Origin: an uncultured Prochlorococcus sp. | GTDB lineage: Bacteria > Cyanobacteriota > Cyanobacteriia > PCC-6307 > Cyanobiaceae | DNA length: 64,000 nt | Direction of reading: 5' to 3' | Assembly (NCBI GenBank): GCA_902591275.1 | Contig: CACJAC010000002.1 | Location: forward strand, 26,069 to 90,068 | Part shown: positions 9,948 through 20,131 of the stretch, in pieces | How the letters are laid out: the number at the start of each line of letters is the position of its first letter | Position numbering within the stretch: the first letter of the stretch is position 1 | The notes under the pieces: generated by a model | What the model was told of the DNA's origin: nothing | Seen by the model: the letters and a program-made list of their open reading frames with translations, nothing else | Database searches by the model: none | Position numbers and translations under genes: made by a program

Positions 9948-12023
9948 TCAGGAGTTGCCCTGATTCTTGGAAATGATAGCTTCAGCAACATTACGAGGAA
10001 CTTCCTCATAATTTGCGAACTCCATTGAAAATATACCCCGACCTTGAGTCATTGATCGGAGTTGAGTGGCATAACCGAACATTTCGGCTAAGGGCACTTT
10101 GGCCTGTACCTTAGACAATCCATCATCAACAGATTGTCCTTCTACTTGACCTCTTCTAGAAGAAAGATCACCAATTACAGATCCAAGAAAGTCGTCAGGA
10201 CTTTCGACCTCAACTTTCATCATAGGCTCTAAAAGAACAGGATTGCATTTTTTAACCCCGTCTTTAAAAGCCATGGAACCTGCAATTTTGAAGGCCATTT
10301 CAGATGAGTCTACATCGTGGAATGAACCATCGACTAGTGTTACTTTTACATCAATGAGTGGATAACCGGCAAGAACACCAGATTCACAGGTTTCTTTCAT
10401 TCCATTAGATGCAGGTCCAATATACTCTTTTGGTACAGCACCACCAACAATTTTGTTTACAAATTCGAATCCTTTACCAACTTCAGCAGGTTCCATTTCA
10501 ATAATTACATGACCATATTGGCCTTTTCCTCCAGTTTGCCTTGCATATTTACCTTCACCTTTAGAACTAGACCTAATGGTCTCTCTATATGAGACCTGAG
10601 GTGCTCCTATATTTGCTTCAACTTTAAATTCCCTTAACATTCTGTCAACAAGGATTTCTAAGTGCAACTCGCCCATACCTGCAATAACAGTTTGATTTGT
10701 CTCAGGATCTGTACTTACCCTAAAAGTGGGATCCTCTTCAGACAAAGCAGTTAGAGCTTTTGATAATTTTTCCATATCACCTTTTGTTTTGGGTTCAACA
10801 GCCACCGAGATAACTGGTTCAGGGATAAACAATGTCTCCAAAACTATAGGATCATCTGTGTTACATAAGGTGTCACCAGTTGTTGTGTTCTTTAAACCTA
10901 ATACAGCGCCTAAATCCCCAGCCCTCAATTCATCAACCTCCTCTCTTTCATCTGCCTTAAGGATCACTAATCTAGAAATTCTCTCTTTGGCATCCTTAGT
11001 AGAATTCATTACATAACTTCCCTTCGAAAGAACACCTGAATACATTCTTACAAAAGTTAATTTCCCATAGGGATCTGACATCACTTTGAAAGCTAATGCA
11101 CTGAAAGGAGCATTATCATCTGAAGGTCTAACATCTTCTTTGCCGCTTGGTAAAACACCTTGAATTGGTTTTACATCAACTGGAGCTGGCAAGTAATCAA
11201 CTACAGCGTCTAAAACAAGTTGGACTCCTTTATTCTTAAAAGCTGACCCGCATAATACGGGAACCAATCCATGTTTTAAAACCCCTTCTCTAATACCTTT
11301 TTTAAGTTGTTCTTCAGATAATTCTTCTGTTTCGAGAAATATTTCTATTAACTCTTCATCATTTTCTGCAACACTCTCCATTAACTTAAATCTCCACTCA
11401 GCAGCTTCCTCCTCCATATCAGATGGTATTGGTGCTTCTTCAATATCAGTACCTAAATCGTTTTTGTAAAGATATGCTTTGTTTGCTACCAAATCAATAA
11501 TGCCTGTGAGATCACCTTCAGCCCCAATTGGTAACTGGATTGGAAGTGCATTTGCCTTTAGTCGATCTTTAATTTGCTTATTAACTTTTAAAAAATCCGC
11601 ACCAGTTCTGTCCATTTTATTAACAAAAACCATTCTTGGAACAGAGTATCTATCTGCTTGACGCCAAACCGTTTCGGATTGAGGCTGAACCCCACCAACT
11701 GCACAAAATACAGCTATAACTCCATCCAACACACGCATTGATCTTTCAACTTCAATAGTAAAGTCAACGTGTCCAGGAGTATCAATAATATTAATCCTAT
11801 GATCTTGCCAACTAGTAGATATTGCAGCAGCAGTAATAGTTATTCCTCTTTCTCTTTCTTGAGCCATCCAATCTGTTACGGCAGCACCATCATGAACCTC
11901 TCCTATCTTATGAACTACACCTGAATAAAACAAAATTCTTTCAGTAGTTGTTGTCTTACCTGCATCAATATGAGCGGCTATACCTATGTTCCTTACTCGT
12001 TCTAGGGGAAAGTCGCGTGCCAA
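9948..12023 (-). CDS. fusA: Elongation factor G
   Basis: 691 residues; translocase GTPase. The P-loop [10 protein letters not shown] (about 17-26), DTPGHVDF and NKMDR are present. Domain IV carries GGKGQYGHV and the C-terminal region [21 protein letters not shown] is intact. It belongs to the str operon between rpsG and tuf, with 95 bp separating it from rpsG. Confidence 0.98.
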   Translation of the reverse strand: MARDFPLERVRNIGIAAHIDAGKTTTTERILFYSGVVHKIGEVHDGAAVTDWMAQERERGITITAAAISTSWQDHRINIIDTPGHVDFTIEVERSMRVLDGVIAVFCAVGGVQPQSETVWRQADRYSVPRMVFVNKMDRTGADFLKVNKQIKDRLKANALPIQLPIGAEGDLTGIIDLVANKAYLYKNDLGTDIEEAPIPSDMEEEAAEWRFKLMESVAENDEELIEIFLETEELSEEQLKKGIREGVLKHGLVPVLCGSAFKNKGVQLVLDAVVDYLPAPVDVKPIQGVLPSGKEDVRPSDDNAPFSALAFKVMSDPYGKLTFVRMYSGVLSKGSYVMNSTKDAKERISRLVILKADEREEVDELRAGDLGAVLGLKNTTTGDTLCNTDDPIVLETLFIPEPVISVAVEPKTKGDMEKLSKALTALSEEDPTFRVSTDPETNQTVIAGMGELHLEILVDRMLREFKVEANIGAPQVSYRETIRSSSKGEGKYARQTGGKGQYGHVIIEMEPAEVGKGFEFVNKIVGGAVPKEYIGPASNGMKETCESGVLAGYPLIDVKVTLVDGSFHDVDSSEMAFKIAGSMAFKDGVKKCNPVLLEPMMKVEVESPDDFLGSVIGDLSSRRGQVEGQSVDDGLSKVQAKVPLAEMFGYATQLRSMTQGRGIFSMEFANYEEVPRNVAEAIISKNQGNS

Positions 12024-12118
12024 TTTTAAAGCTCCAAATAAAATAATTTTTGATAAGTGTAGTCCACCCTAAAGCAAACTTTAATAATAATAAACTACTT
12101 AAGTACCTTTTGATGAAA

Positions 12119-12589
12119 TTAATATCTGTAATGTGCAAAAGCCTTATTAGCTTCTGCCATTTTATGAGTATCTTCTCTTTTTTTAACGGCACTACCAGTT
12201 TCATTTGCTGCATCCATCAATTCGCCAGCAAGTTTTTGGGACATGCTTTTGCCATTTCTTGCTCGTGAGAATGTAACAAGCCATCTTAATGCCATAGCCG
12301 TACCCCTCTCTTGGCGAACTTCCATGGGTACTTGATATGTTGCGCCACCAACTCTTCTAGCTCGTACTTCGACAAGAGGAGTAGCATTTTTTACAGCGGT
12401 TTCAAATAATTCCACTGCATTCCCACCCGTTCTCTCGCTTATTAAAGAAAACGCATCAGACAATATTCTTTGAGCTGTAGATTTTTTACCATGTTTCATC
12501 AATCGAGAAATCATCATTGAAGCAAGACGACTATTAAATTGAGGATCAGGAAGAACTGGTCTTTTTACTGCTGCATTACGACGTGACAT
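12119..12589 (-). CDS. rpsG: 30S ribosomal protein S7
   Basis: 156 residues; primary 16S-binding protein of the 30S head and often the translational autoregulator of the str operon. Segments [31 protein letters not shown] and [14 protein letters not shown] are typical. It starts 26 bp after rpsL. A leader hairpin for autoregulation was not identified. Confidence 0.97.
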   Translation of the reverse strand: MSRRNAAVKRPVLPDPQFNSRLASMMISRLMKHGKKSTAQRILSDAFSLISERTGGNAVELFETAVKNATPLVEVRARRVGGATYQVPMEVRQERGTAMALRWLVTFSRARNGKSMSQKLAGELMDAANETGSAVKKREDTHKMAEANKAFAHYRY

Positions 12590-12615
12590 GTTTTAAAAAA
12601 AGTGATGTTTAAAAA

Positions 12616-12990
12616 TTAATCTTTTGGAGCTTTTGCTCCATACTTAGATCTGGATTGACGTCTATCTTTGACTCCAGCAGTATCTAAAGTTCCTCTTATT
12701 ATATGATATCTAACTCCTGGTAAATCCTTGACTCTTCCACCTCTAAGTAATACTACAGAATGTTCTTGTAAATTATGTCCAATCCCAGGAATATAAGCCG
12801 TTACTTCGAAACCAGAAGTTAATCTAACCCTAGCAACTTTTCTCAAAGCTGAATTAGGCTTCTTCGGTGTTGATGTATAAACTCTTGTGCATACCCCTCT
12901 TCTCTCAGGGCAAGCTTTTAATGCAGGAGATTTTGTTTTCTTTGTCAGACGTTTTCTTTCTGAACCTACTAATTGTGAGATGGTGGGCAT
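12616..12990 (-). CDS. rpsL: 30S ribosomal protein S12
   Basis: 124 residues; decoding-centre protein. The universally conserved loops [15 protein letters not shown] (with the lysine linked to streptomycin phenotypes) and [10 protein letters not shown] are present and unaltered. It is the first gene of the minus-strand str operon. Its promoter must lie in the 193-bp AT-rich gap shared with the divergent glutamate synthase gene. Confidence 0.97.
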   Translation of the reverse strand: MPTISQLVGSERKRLTKKTKSPALKACPERRGVCTRVYTSTPKKPNSALRKVARVRLTSGFEVTAYIPGIGHNLQEHSVVLLRGGRVKDLPGVRYHIIRGTLDTAGVKDRRQSRSKYGAKAPKD

Positions 12991-13140
12991 CTATTAAACT
13001 TAAATAAAAATAAACATTTAACCATCATAACCTTTTAAGAGTACTAACTAAAAGTTTTTAAATATATTTTTTTTAAAATTTGTCAAATTAAAATTTTGGT
13101 AAATATTCATTATCTTTAGATTTATTTTCAAATTTATTTT

Positions 13141-13146
13141 TATAAT
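13141..13146 (+). promoter_or_regulatory. Candidate -10 box upstream of the glutamate synthase gene
   Basis: A perfect TATAAT lies 37 bp before the ATG at 13184. No convincing -35 hexamer is at the expected distance, which is common for marine picocyanobacterial promoters. I found no GTA-N8-TAC NtcA site in the 193-bp gap, although the gene is a nitrogen-assimilation gene. Confidence 0.4.
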
Positions 13147-13183
13147 AGAAATACATAAATAACTAAATAGAATTAAATAATCT

Positions 13184-16100
13184 ATGCCAGAGAGTATCAA
13201 AAGAATCGTTGGATCATATCAAGATAGTTATTCCCCAAATGGAATAATAGGTGAGAAAGATGCTTGTGGAGTTGGTTTCATAGCCAATATTAAAGGTATA
13301 GAAAGCAACTGGATACTTAAACAATCCCTAAAGGGCCTCAACTGCATGGAGCATAGAGGAGGTTGTGGAGGAGATAGTGACTCAGGCGATGGAGCTGGCA
13401 TTTTATGTTCAATTCCATGGGGTTACTTAGAAAAAGAAGTTAATCAAAAAAATACTCAAGACTTTAATAGAGGTTTAGGCATGGTTTTTATGCCTAATAA
13501 AAAAGAAAAAATTGAAGTATGTAAATCAATATGTGATCAAGAAGCAGAAAAATTAAAAGTCAACAAAACATCCTGGAGAAAAGTACCTGTCAATAATGAA
13601 ATCTTAGGTCCTTTAGCTAAAGCAAATGCTCCGTTCATTTGTCAGTGGATTTTATATATAGATAAAAAAGATCACCAGGATGTGGAAAAGCTTTTATTTC
13701 AATTAAGGAAAAGAATTGAGAAAAAAATAAGAGAAACTTTCAAAAACCATGTTGGGGATTGTGAATTTTATTTTGCCTCACTAAGTTCTCAAACAGTTGT
13801 TTATAAAGGTATGGTTCGCTCTGAAATATTATCCGAGTTTTATCAAGATCTAAAAGAAGAGAGTTTTAAAGTTTCATTTTCTGTTTATCATCGTAGATTT
13901 AGTACTAATACACTTCCAAAATGGCCACTAGCTCAGCCCATGAGATTCTTGGGTCATAATGGAGAAATAAATACTCTCCTAGGTAATATTAACTGGGCTA
14001 AAGCATCAGAAACACACATAGATGATTTTTGGGGAGAGTTATCTAATGAAATTAAGCCAATCGTAGATATTAATAAAAGTGATTCATCAAATCTTGATGC
14101 AACTCTTGAAATCAATATTCGTTCAGGTCAGCCCATTACTGACTCATTATTAAAACTTGTTCCTGAAGCATTTAGAGATCAACCAGAACTTGAGGATAGA
14201 GAGTATATAAAAGCTTTTTATGAATATTCTGCAAGCCTACAAGAAGCTTGGGATGGTCCAGCACTCCTTGTATTTGCCGATGGAAATTTTGTCGGAGCAA
14301 CGCTTGATAGAAATGGCCTTAGACCAGCAAGATATTCAATCACAAATGATGGTTATGTAATAATGGGTTCTGAAACAGGAGTAGTAGAACTTGAAGAAGA
14401 AAGAGTAATAGAGAAAGGTCGATTAGGACCGGGACAAATGTTGGCAGTTGATTTTCATCAGCATAGAATCCTAAGAAATTGGGAAGTAAAATCTGAAGCC
14501 GCTCAAAGGCATGATTATAAAAATCTTCTCAGTAATAGAAGTATAAAAATTGAAAATAATGAATGGGTTAAAGAGTGTAAACTAAAAGACCTTGAGTTGT
14601 TGCAACAACAAACTGCATATGGTTTTTCAGCGGAAGATAATGACCTTATCTTAGATTCAATGGCTTCATTAGCAAAAGAGCCTACTTATTGCATGGGCGA
14701 CGACATCCCATTAGCAGTTCTTTCATCTAAGCCACATATTTTATACGACTACTTTAAGCAAAGATTTGCGCAAGTTACTAATCCTCCTATTGATCCTCTG
14801 AGAGAAAAACTTGTAATGAGTTTAGAGATGCATCTAGGAGAAAGATCTACACCATTTGAAATTAAAGATGCTAAACCTTTTGTTCATTTACAAAGTCCGA
14901 TTCTTAATGAGGAAGAACTCATTTCCATCAAAAAATCAAAAATTAAATCTCAGACAATTTCAAGTTTGTTTGATTTAGAGGATGGTATTCAAGGCTTAGA
15001 GAACCAACTAAAAGCAATCTGTAAACAAAGTGAGCTGTTTATAAAAGAAGGTTGCTCTTTAATTATCATTTCTGATAAGGGAATTAATCCTAAAAAGACT
15101 TTTATACCTCCTTTACTTGCTGTTGGAGCAATTCATCATTATCTTCTTAAAAAAGAAATCAGGCTAAAAGCTTCTCTAATAATTGAGACCGGTCAATGTT
15201 GGAGCACACATCACTTAGCTTGTTTAATTGGATATGGAGCAAGTGCAGTTTGCCCTTGGTTGACCTTCGAAGCAGGTAGACACTGGTTAAAACATCCAAA
15301 AACACAAAAACTCATTGATAGCAAAAAAATAAATCCATTATCAATAGTTGATGTTCAAGAAAATATTAAAAAAGCTTTAGAAGACGGTCTAAGAAAAATT
15401 CTCTCAAAAATAGGCATCTCACTTTTATCTAGTTACCATGGTGCACAAATTTTTGAAGCTGTAGGTCTTGGATCTGACTTAATAAAAATTGCTTTTGATG
15501 GTACAACAAGTCGTATCGCTGGCATAACATTAAAAGAATTAACTAATGAAACACTTTCAATACATACGAAAGCCTATCCAGAGATCGATTTAAAGAAATT
15601 AGAATTTTTAGGATTTGTACAATTTAGAAATAATGGAGAATATCATTCAAATAACCCAGAGATGTCCAAAGTTTTACATTCAGCGGTAAAACAAGGGCCA
15701 GGATACGATCATTTTGAAACTTACAAAAAACTTATTAGTAATAGACCGACAACATCTCTTAGAGATTTACTAACAATTAATTCAACAAGAAAAAGTATTC
15801 CATTAGAAGAAGTTGAAAGTGTTGAATCAATTTGCAAAAGGTTCTGTACTGGAGGAATGAGTTTAGGTGCTTTATCCAGAGAAGCGCATGAAGTTTTAGC
15901 AGTTGCAATGAATAGAATTGGTGGAAAAAGTAATAGTGGAGAAGGAGGAGAAGATCCAGCTCGTTTTAATGTTTTAAATGATATCGATGAAAATACTAAG
16001 TCAGCGACGTTGCCATTTATTAAAGGCTTAGAAAATGGAGATACCGCATGCTCAGCTATTAAACAAATAGCATCAGGAAGGTTTGGAGTTACACCTGAAT

Positions 16101-17755
16101 ATCTAAGAAGTGGTAAACAACTCGAAATTAAAATGGCTCAAGGTGCAAAACCCGGAGAGGGGGGGCAATTACCTGGTCCAAAAGTTGATTCTTACATCGC
16201 AAAACTAAGAAATAGTAAACCTGGAGTAGCTTTAATATCTCCTCCCCCGCATCATGATATTTATTCAATTGAAGATTTAGCTCAACTTATCCACGACTTA
16301 CACCAAGTTCATCCAAAAGCGAAAGTAAGCGTTAAACTTGTTTCTGAAATTGGTATAGGCACTATTGCTGCTGGAGTAAGCAAAGCTAATGCAGATGTAA
16401 TTCAAATATCAGGCCATGACGGAGGTACAGGTGCTTCACCCCTGAGTTCTATTAAACATGCAGGTTTACCATGGGAACTTGGTGTTGCTGAGGTTCATAA
16501 ATCTCTCTTAGAGAATAACCTACGCGAAAGAGTAATTTTGAGAACTGATGGAGGTCTTAAAACAGGCTGGGATGTAGTTATTGCAGCTTTACTTGGTGCT
16601 GAAGAATACGGTTTTGGTTCTGTAGCGATGATTGCTGAAGGATGCATAATGGCTCGGGTTTGTCATACAAACAAGTGTCCTGTTGGAGTTGCCACTCAAA
16701 AAGAAGAATTAAGAAAAAGATTTAAAGGTATTCCAGAAAATGTCGTCAATTTTTTCTTGTATATTGCTGAGGAAGTAAGACAGATAATGAGTAGTATCGG
16801 TGTCTCTAATATGGAAGAACTGATTGGTAATCAAGAATTTCTTTCTGCAAGAAATATCGATCTTCCAAAAACTTCTAATATTGATCTTTCTTCTTTAGTA
16901 AATGAAAACTCAACCCCTGATAGATCATGGTTAAAACACTTAAAAACTGCCCATAGTAATGGTTCGGTATTAGAAGACGAATTTTTGTCTGATACTAAAT
17001 TTATAGATTCAATTAAAAATCACGAAATATTAACCAAAGAAATTGAGATAAAAAATACAGATAGAAGTGTTTGTGCGAAAATATCAGGTGAAATCGCAGA
17101 ACTTCATGGAAATACTGGCTTCAATGGCGAACTCAACTTAAATTTCAAAGGATATGCAGGACAAAGCTTTGGTGCCTTTTTATTGAAGGGAATGAATGTT
17201 CAATTAATCGGAGAAGCTAATGATTATGTTTGTAAAGGAATGAATGGAGGCATACTCACAATAATTCCACCAAAAATAAATGAAATCTCCTCCGAACAAG
17301 TAATTCTAGGAAACACCTGTCTTTATGGAGCAACAGGTGGAAAATTATTTGCATTAGGAAAATCGGGAGAAAGATTTGCGGTTAGAAATAGTGGTGCTAC
17401 AGCGGTAACAGAAGGAGCAGGTGATCATTGTTGTGAATATATGACCGGTGGGAAAGTAGTTATACTAGGTTCCACAGGAAGGAATATTGGTGCGGGCATG
17501 ACTGGTGGAATAGCCTTTATAATCGATGAAAATAATGATTTAAGTAATAAAGTAAATAAAGAAATAGTAAGCATTCATCAAATAACTTCATCAAAACAGG
17601 AAAATATCTTATTGGAAATTATTAGAGAATATCAAGCAAAAACAAATAGCTTAAAGGCTGCCAAAATAATTGAAAATTGGTCTCATTTTAAGAGTACTTT
17701 CAAATTAATTGTTCCCCCAAGCGAAGAAGAAATGCTTGGTATAAAAAAAATGTAA
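13184..17755 (+). CDS. gltB: Ferredoxin-dependent glutamate synthase (GOGAT)
   Basis: 1523 residues; makes two glutamates from glutamine and 2-oxoglutarate, closing the GS-GOGAT cycle (also called glsF). A class II glutaminase domain begins at C28 after a 27-residue propeptide (EKDACGVGF). A central domain and an FMN-binding synthase barrel (GEGGEDPARF, ISGHDGGTGASPL) follow. The 3Fe-4S motif is CX5CX4C at C1154, C1160 and C1165, and a C-terminal beta-helix of G-rich repeats (YMTGGKVVILG) completes it. No NADPH small-subunit gene lies nearby, which fits the ferredoxin type. Its stop codon abuts the YciI start. Confidence 0.97.
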   Translation: MPESIKRIVGSYQDSYSPNGIIGEKDACGVGFIANIKGIESNWILKQSLKGLNCMEHRGGCGGDSDSGDGAGILCSIPWGYLEKEVNQKNTQDFNRGLGMVFMPNKKEKIEVCKSICDQEAEKLKVNKTSWRKVPVNNEILGPLAKANAPFICQWILYIDKKDHQDVEKLLFQLRKRIEKKIRETFKNHVGDCEFYFASLSSQTVVYKGMVRSEILSEFYQDLKEESFKVSFSVYHRRFSTNTLPKWPLAQPMRFLGHNGEINTLLGNINWAKASETHIDDFWGELSNEIKPIVDINKSDSSNLDATLEINIRSGQPITDSLLKLVPEAFRDQPELEDREYIKAFYEYSASLQEAWDGPALLVFADGNFVGATLDRNGLRPARYSITNDGYVIMGSETGVVELEEERVIEKGRLGPGQMLAVDFHQHRILRNWEVKSEAAQRHDYKNLLSNRSIKIENNEWVKECKLKDLELLQQQTAYGFSAEDNDLILDSMASLAKEPTYCMGDDIPLAVLSSKPHILYDYFKQRFAQVTNPPIDPLREKLVMSLEMHLGERSTPFEIKDAKPFVHLQSPILNEEELISIKKSKIKSQTISSLFDLEDGIQGLENQLKAICKQSELFIKEGCSLIIISDKGINPKKTFIPPLLAVGAIHHYLLKKEIRLKASLIIETGQCWSTHHLACLIGYGASAVCPWLTFEAGRHWLKHPKTQKLIDSKKINPLSIVDVQENIKKALEDGLRKILSKIGISLLSSYHGAQIFEAVGLGSDLIKIAFDGTTSRIAGITLKELTNETLSIHTKAYPEIDLKKLEFLGFVQFRNNGEYHSNNPEMSKVLHSAVKQGPGYDHFETYKKLISNRPTTSLRDLLTINSTRKSIPLEEVESVESICKRFCTGGMSLGALSREAHEVLAVAMNRIGGKSNSGEGGEDPARFNVLNDIDENTKSATLPFIKGLENGDTACSAIKQIASGRFGVTPEYLRSGKQLEIKMAQGAKPGEGGQLPGPKVDSYIAKLRNSKPGVALISPPPHHDIYSIEDLAQLIHDLHQVHPKAKVSVKLVSEIGIGTIAAGVSKANADVIQISGHDGGTGASPLSSIKHAGLPWELGVAEVHKSLLENNLRERVILRTDGGLKTGWDVVIAALLGAEEYGFGSVAMIAEGCIMARVCHTNKCPVGVATQKEELRKRFKGIPENVVNFFLYIAEEVRQIMSSIGVSNMEELIGNQEFLSARNIDLPKTSNIDLSSLVNENSTPDRSWLKHLKTAHSNGSVLEDEFLSDTKFIDSIKNHEILTKEIEIKNTDRSVCAKISGEIAELHGNTGFNGELNLNFKGYAGQSFGAFLLKGMNVQLIGEANDYVCKGMNGGILTIIPPKINEISSEQVILGNTCLYGATGGKLFALGKSGERFAVRNSGATAVTEGAGDHCCEYMTGGKVVILGSTGRNIGAGMTGGIAFIIDENNDLSNKVNKEIVSIHQITSSKQENILLEIIREYQAKTNSLKAAKIIENWSHFKSTFKLIVPPSEEEMLGIKKM

Positions 17756-18049
17756 ATGCCTTTCTTTGTAAAAACTGAGATTATAAAAAAAGAATACTTA
17801 ATTAATAATGATTTAAAACGAAAAATAATTAACGAACATATTGATTGGGTAAAAAAATTAAAAACAGAGGGAATTAATATTAAAAGTGGCTTTTTGGTAG
17901 ATGAGTTAAATAGGCCAGGTGACGGCGGATTACTTATTCTTGAGATGAATAACTATAGAAATGCACTAAAAATAATAAAGAATGATCCAATGATTAAAAA
18001 TGATCTAGTGGAATGGAAATTAAATGAGTGGGTTGATCCAAATAAATGA
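17756..18049 (+). CDS. YciI-like protein
   Basis: 97 residues with the ferredoxin-like YciI pattern: a basic N-terminal strand, HIDWVKKLKTEG, GFLVDELNRPGDGGLLILEM and a C-terminal EWKLNEWVDP strand. YciI proteins are small dimeric alpha/beta barrels of mostly unknown function, some proposed to be hydrolases. Its ATG directly follows the glutamate synthase TAA, so the two are almost certainly co-translated. A metabolic link to GOGAT is only inferred from that arrangement. Confidence 0.75.
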   Translation: MPFFVKTEIIKKEYLINNDLKRKIINEHIDWVKKLKTEGINIKSGFLVDELNRPGDGGLLILEMNNYRNALKIIKNDPMIKNDLVEWKLNEWVDPNK

Positions 18050-18055
18050 ATATAA

Positions 18056-18949
18056 CTATCTCGGATACTTTTTCATAAGTTTTTGAATCTCTTCAGCATG
18101 GTAGCTACTACGAGTTAAAGGAGAACTAACTACTTGCATGAAGTTTAAATCTTTTTCCCCGTACACTTTAAAGTAGTTAAATTTTGAAGGACTTACAAAT
18201 CTTTTTACAGGTAAATGATTAGGGCCAGGAGATAAATATTGGCCAATAGTAACAATATCAACGAAATTACTTTTTAAATCCTTAAGCAAACTTAAGACCT
18301 CCTCGTCTTTTTCCCCTAAACCAAGCATGAAGCCTGACTTTGTATAAATTTTGGGAGAATAGTCTCTGGTTCTTTTAAGCAACTCAAGAGTTCTTTCATA
18401 TTTACCTTGAGGTCTTACTTTTTTATATAGCGAAGATACAGTCTCAATATTGTGGTTTAAAACATTTGGATTTGAATCAAGAACTTTTTCAAGCGCTTTC
18501 CAGTTGCCACAAAGATCAGGTATTAGAAGCTCAATAGTAGTTTCAGGAGATTTTTCTCTTATTTGATGAACACATTGAAAAAATTGAGATGCGCCACCAT
18601 CCTCAAGATCGTCTCTATTAACTGATGTGATTACAACATGCTTAAGCTTCATTCTAAAAACAGCTTCGGCTAAACGATATGGTTCAGTTGGGTCTAAGTC
18701 TCTCTTAGATCTATCAAAATCAATATCGCAATATGGACATGCCCTAGTACAACCAGGACCCATTATGAGGAAAGTTGCAGTTCCACTAGCAAAACATTCA
18801 CCGATATTTGGACAGCTTGCTTCTTGACATACTGTATTGAGATTTAAATCATTTAATAAATTTGCAGTATTACCAATTCGCTCAACTTGTGGAGCTTTGA
18901 CCCTTAACCATTCAGGTTTTGAAATTAAACTATTAGGATTATTAGTCAC
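18056..18949 (-). CDS. lipA: Lipoyl synthase
   Basis: 297 residues; radical SAM enzyme that inserts two sulfurs into octanoyl groups on lipoate-dependent enzymes. The auxiliary 4Fe-4S site CX4CX5C is at C41, C46 and C52 and the SAM cluster CX3CX2C at C67, C71 and C74. The C-terminal RSSYHAEE contributes the conserved serine ligand. The length is normal. It converges on the YciI gene with 6 bp between stops, and a 344-bp gap lies upstream. Confidence 0.96.
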   Translation of the reverse strand: MTNNPNSLISKPEWLRVKAPQVERIGNTANLLNDLNLNTVCQEASCPNIGECFASGTATFLIMGPGCTRACPYCDIDFDRSKRDLDPTEPYRLAEAVFRMKLKHVVITSVNRDDLEDGGASQFFQCVHQIREKSPETTIELLIPDLCGNWKALEKVLDSNPNVLNHNIETVSSLYKKVRPQGKYERTLELLKRTRDYSPKIYTKSGFMLGLGEKDEEVLSLLKDLKSNFVDIVTIGQYLSPGPNHLPVKRFVSPSKFNYFKVYGEKDLNFMQVVSSPLTRSSYHAEEIQKLMKKYPR

Positions 18950-19293
18950 ATTAAATCATCTTGACCTGTAATTTTATTTTACTAAAAACAAGATGAATTA
19001 ACTATTTATAATTTCAAAGACGAAGCTCATTCAACAGAAGTAAATAAATTAATGCATTCAAATAATCCTTCTGCAATTTAATAAATTTTTAATTAAATTT
19101 ACTCGTTACACAACGTTCTTGTTTCATTAACTAAAATTGAATCAGATTTCAAAACGTTATTTTAAATACAGATATAAGAACGTAATATTTTTAAAATTAT
19201 GGGTATAAAATTCCAAATAATGACTTTATTTTGTACTAAAAAGTGTTTTTTTAATTATTTTTTGATACAGTAAAAAATATATGTAATAAAACA
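18950..19293. other. Intergenic region between lipA and the recombinase-like gene
   Basis: 344 bp without a credible ORF. It must hold the lipA promoter on the minus strand and the promoter of the plus-strand gene at 19294; TTGATA at 19262 followed by TATGTAATA is a possible but poor promoter. The 8-mer ACGTTCTT (19113-19120) recurs inverted as AAGAACGT (19176-19183), with the palindrome AACGTT (19153-19158) between them. No tRNA or terminator was seen. Confidence 0.5.
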
Positions 19294-19917
19294 TTGACTT
19301 TTAAATTTAAAAGAAAACGTATTTTATTATCGGAAAAAAGTAAAAACTCTAAAGCAATAGGTTATGCTAGAGCTACTCATAACGAATATGAATATATAGA
19401 AGAGCAAATAAAAATTTTGAGGGAAGAGGGTTGCAGTCTAGTGTTCTCTGAATTTATAAGTTTAGATGAAGAAATCAAACCCCAACTCAATAAAGCTATA
19501 GATTCCTTATCAAAAGGCGATCAATTAATAATAACTCAGCTTGACCGAGCATTTAAAAATAAAAAAGAATGTTTGATAACAATAAATAAACTTATTAATA
19601 AGGATATTCAATTGCGAACTTTGACTGGTTTTTTTGCTGCTAATGAATCTTCTAGCGCGAATTCTTCAATTTTTAAAATTTTATATGAATTAGATAATTT
19701 AGAAGACAAAAGTTCAGGTGAAAGAAAAAAAGAACAACTATTACGCAGAAAATTATCTGGAAATAATTTGGGAGGAAGGCCCAAAATAAGTCCTCTTAAA
19801 GAATCTTTAGTAATCAGATTGCGTAATGAAGGATATTCTTATCGATCAATCAGATCACAAACAGGAATTGCGTTATCAACAATAAGAAGAGTAATTTTGG
19901 AAGGAGAACTAACATAA
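19294..19917 (+). CDS. Serine-recombinase-like protein with altered active site
   Basis: 207 residues from a TTG start. The N-terminal resolvase domain (about 20-135) has IGYARATHNE, and the C-terminus (about 158-205) is a resolvase-type helix-turn-helix, GGRPKISPLKES...YSYRSIRSQTGIALSTIRRV. Against gamma-delta resolvase YARVS, the nucleophile Ser10 position is Thr (T28). The Arg68 equivalent is kept (R85 in QLDR), but the Arg71 position is Lys (K88) and Arg45 appears to be Lys. DNA binding therefore looks intact while catalysis is doubtful. A domesticated DNA-binding or regulatory role is inferred. The next gene begins one base after its stop. Confidence 0.8.
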   Translation: MTFKFKRKRILLSEKSKNSKAIGYARATHNEYEYIEEQIKILREEGCSLVFSEFISLDEEIKPQLNKAIDSLSKGDQLIITQLDRAFKNKKECLITINKLINKDIQLRTLTGFFAANESSSANSSIFKILYELDNLEDKSSGERKKEQLLRRKLSGNNLGGRPKISPLKESLVIRLRNEGYSYRSIRSQTGIALSTIRRVILEGELT

Positions 19918-19918
19918 A

Positions 19919-20131
19919 ATGAAGAGGGAAGAAATAAAAAATTTAATTAAAGAAAATTTTAAAGATACCGCGTTGCGTATTCATGAATTAGATAATGAAG
20001 ATAGAAAAAGTTTATTAGCTGAATATAGAGAATGGATTATGAATGATTTAGATTTTGAAGAAGTAATGATGTTGCCTTATGAAGCCTATACTGACAAATT
20101 AGATTTTAATTCCTTAGAAGATTCACTTTAG
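19919..20131 (+). CDS. Small acidic protein of unknown function
   Basis: 70 residues, rich in Glu and Asp, predicted helical, with no membrane segment and no recognised domain (REEIKNLIKENFKDTALR, WIMNDLDFEEVMMLPYEAY). The ATG follows the recombinase-like stop codon after one base, so the two form a tight operon. The acidic charge next to a basic DNA-binding protein could mean a direct partner or inhibitor; that is inference. The last 4 bp overlap the convergent beta-lactamase-fold gene. Confidence 0.65.
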   Translation: MKREEIKNLIKENFKDTALRIHELDNEDRKSLLAEYREWIMNDLDFEEVMMLPYEAYTDKLDFNSLEDSL

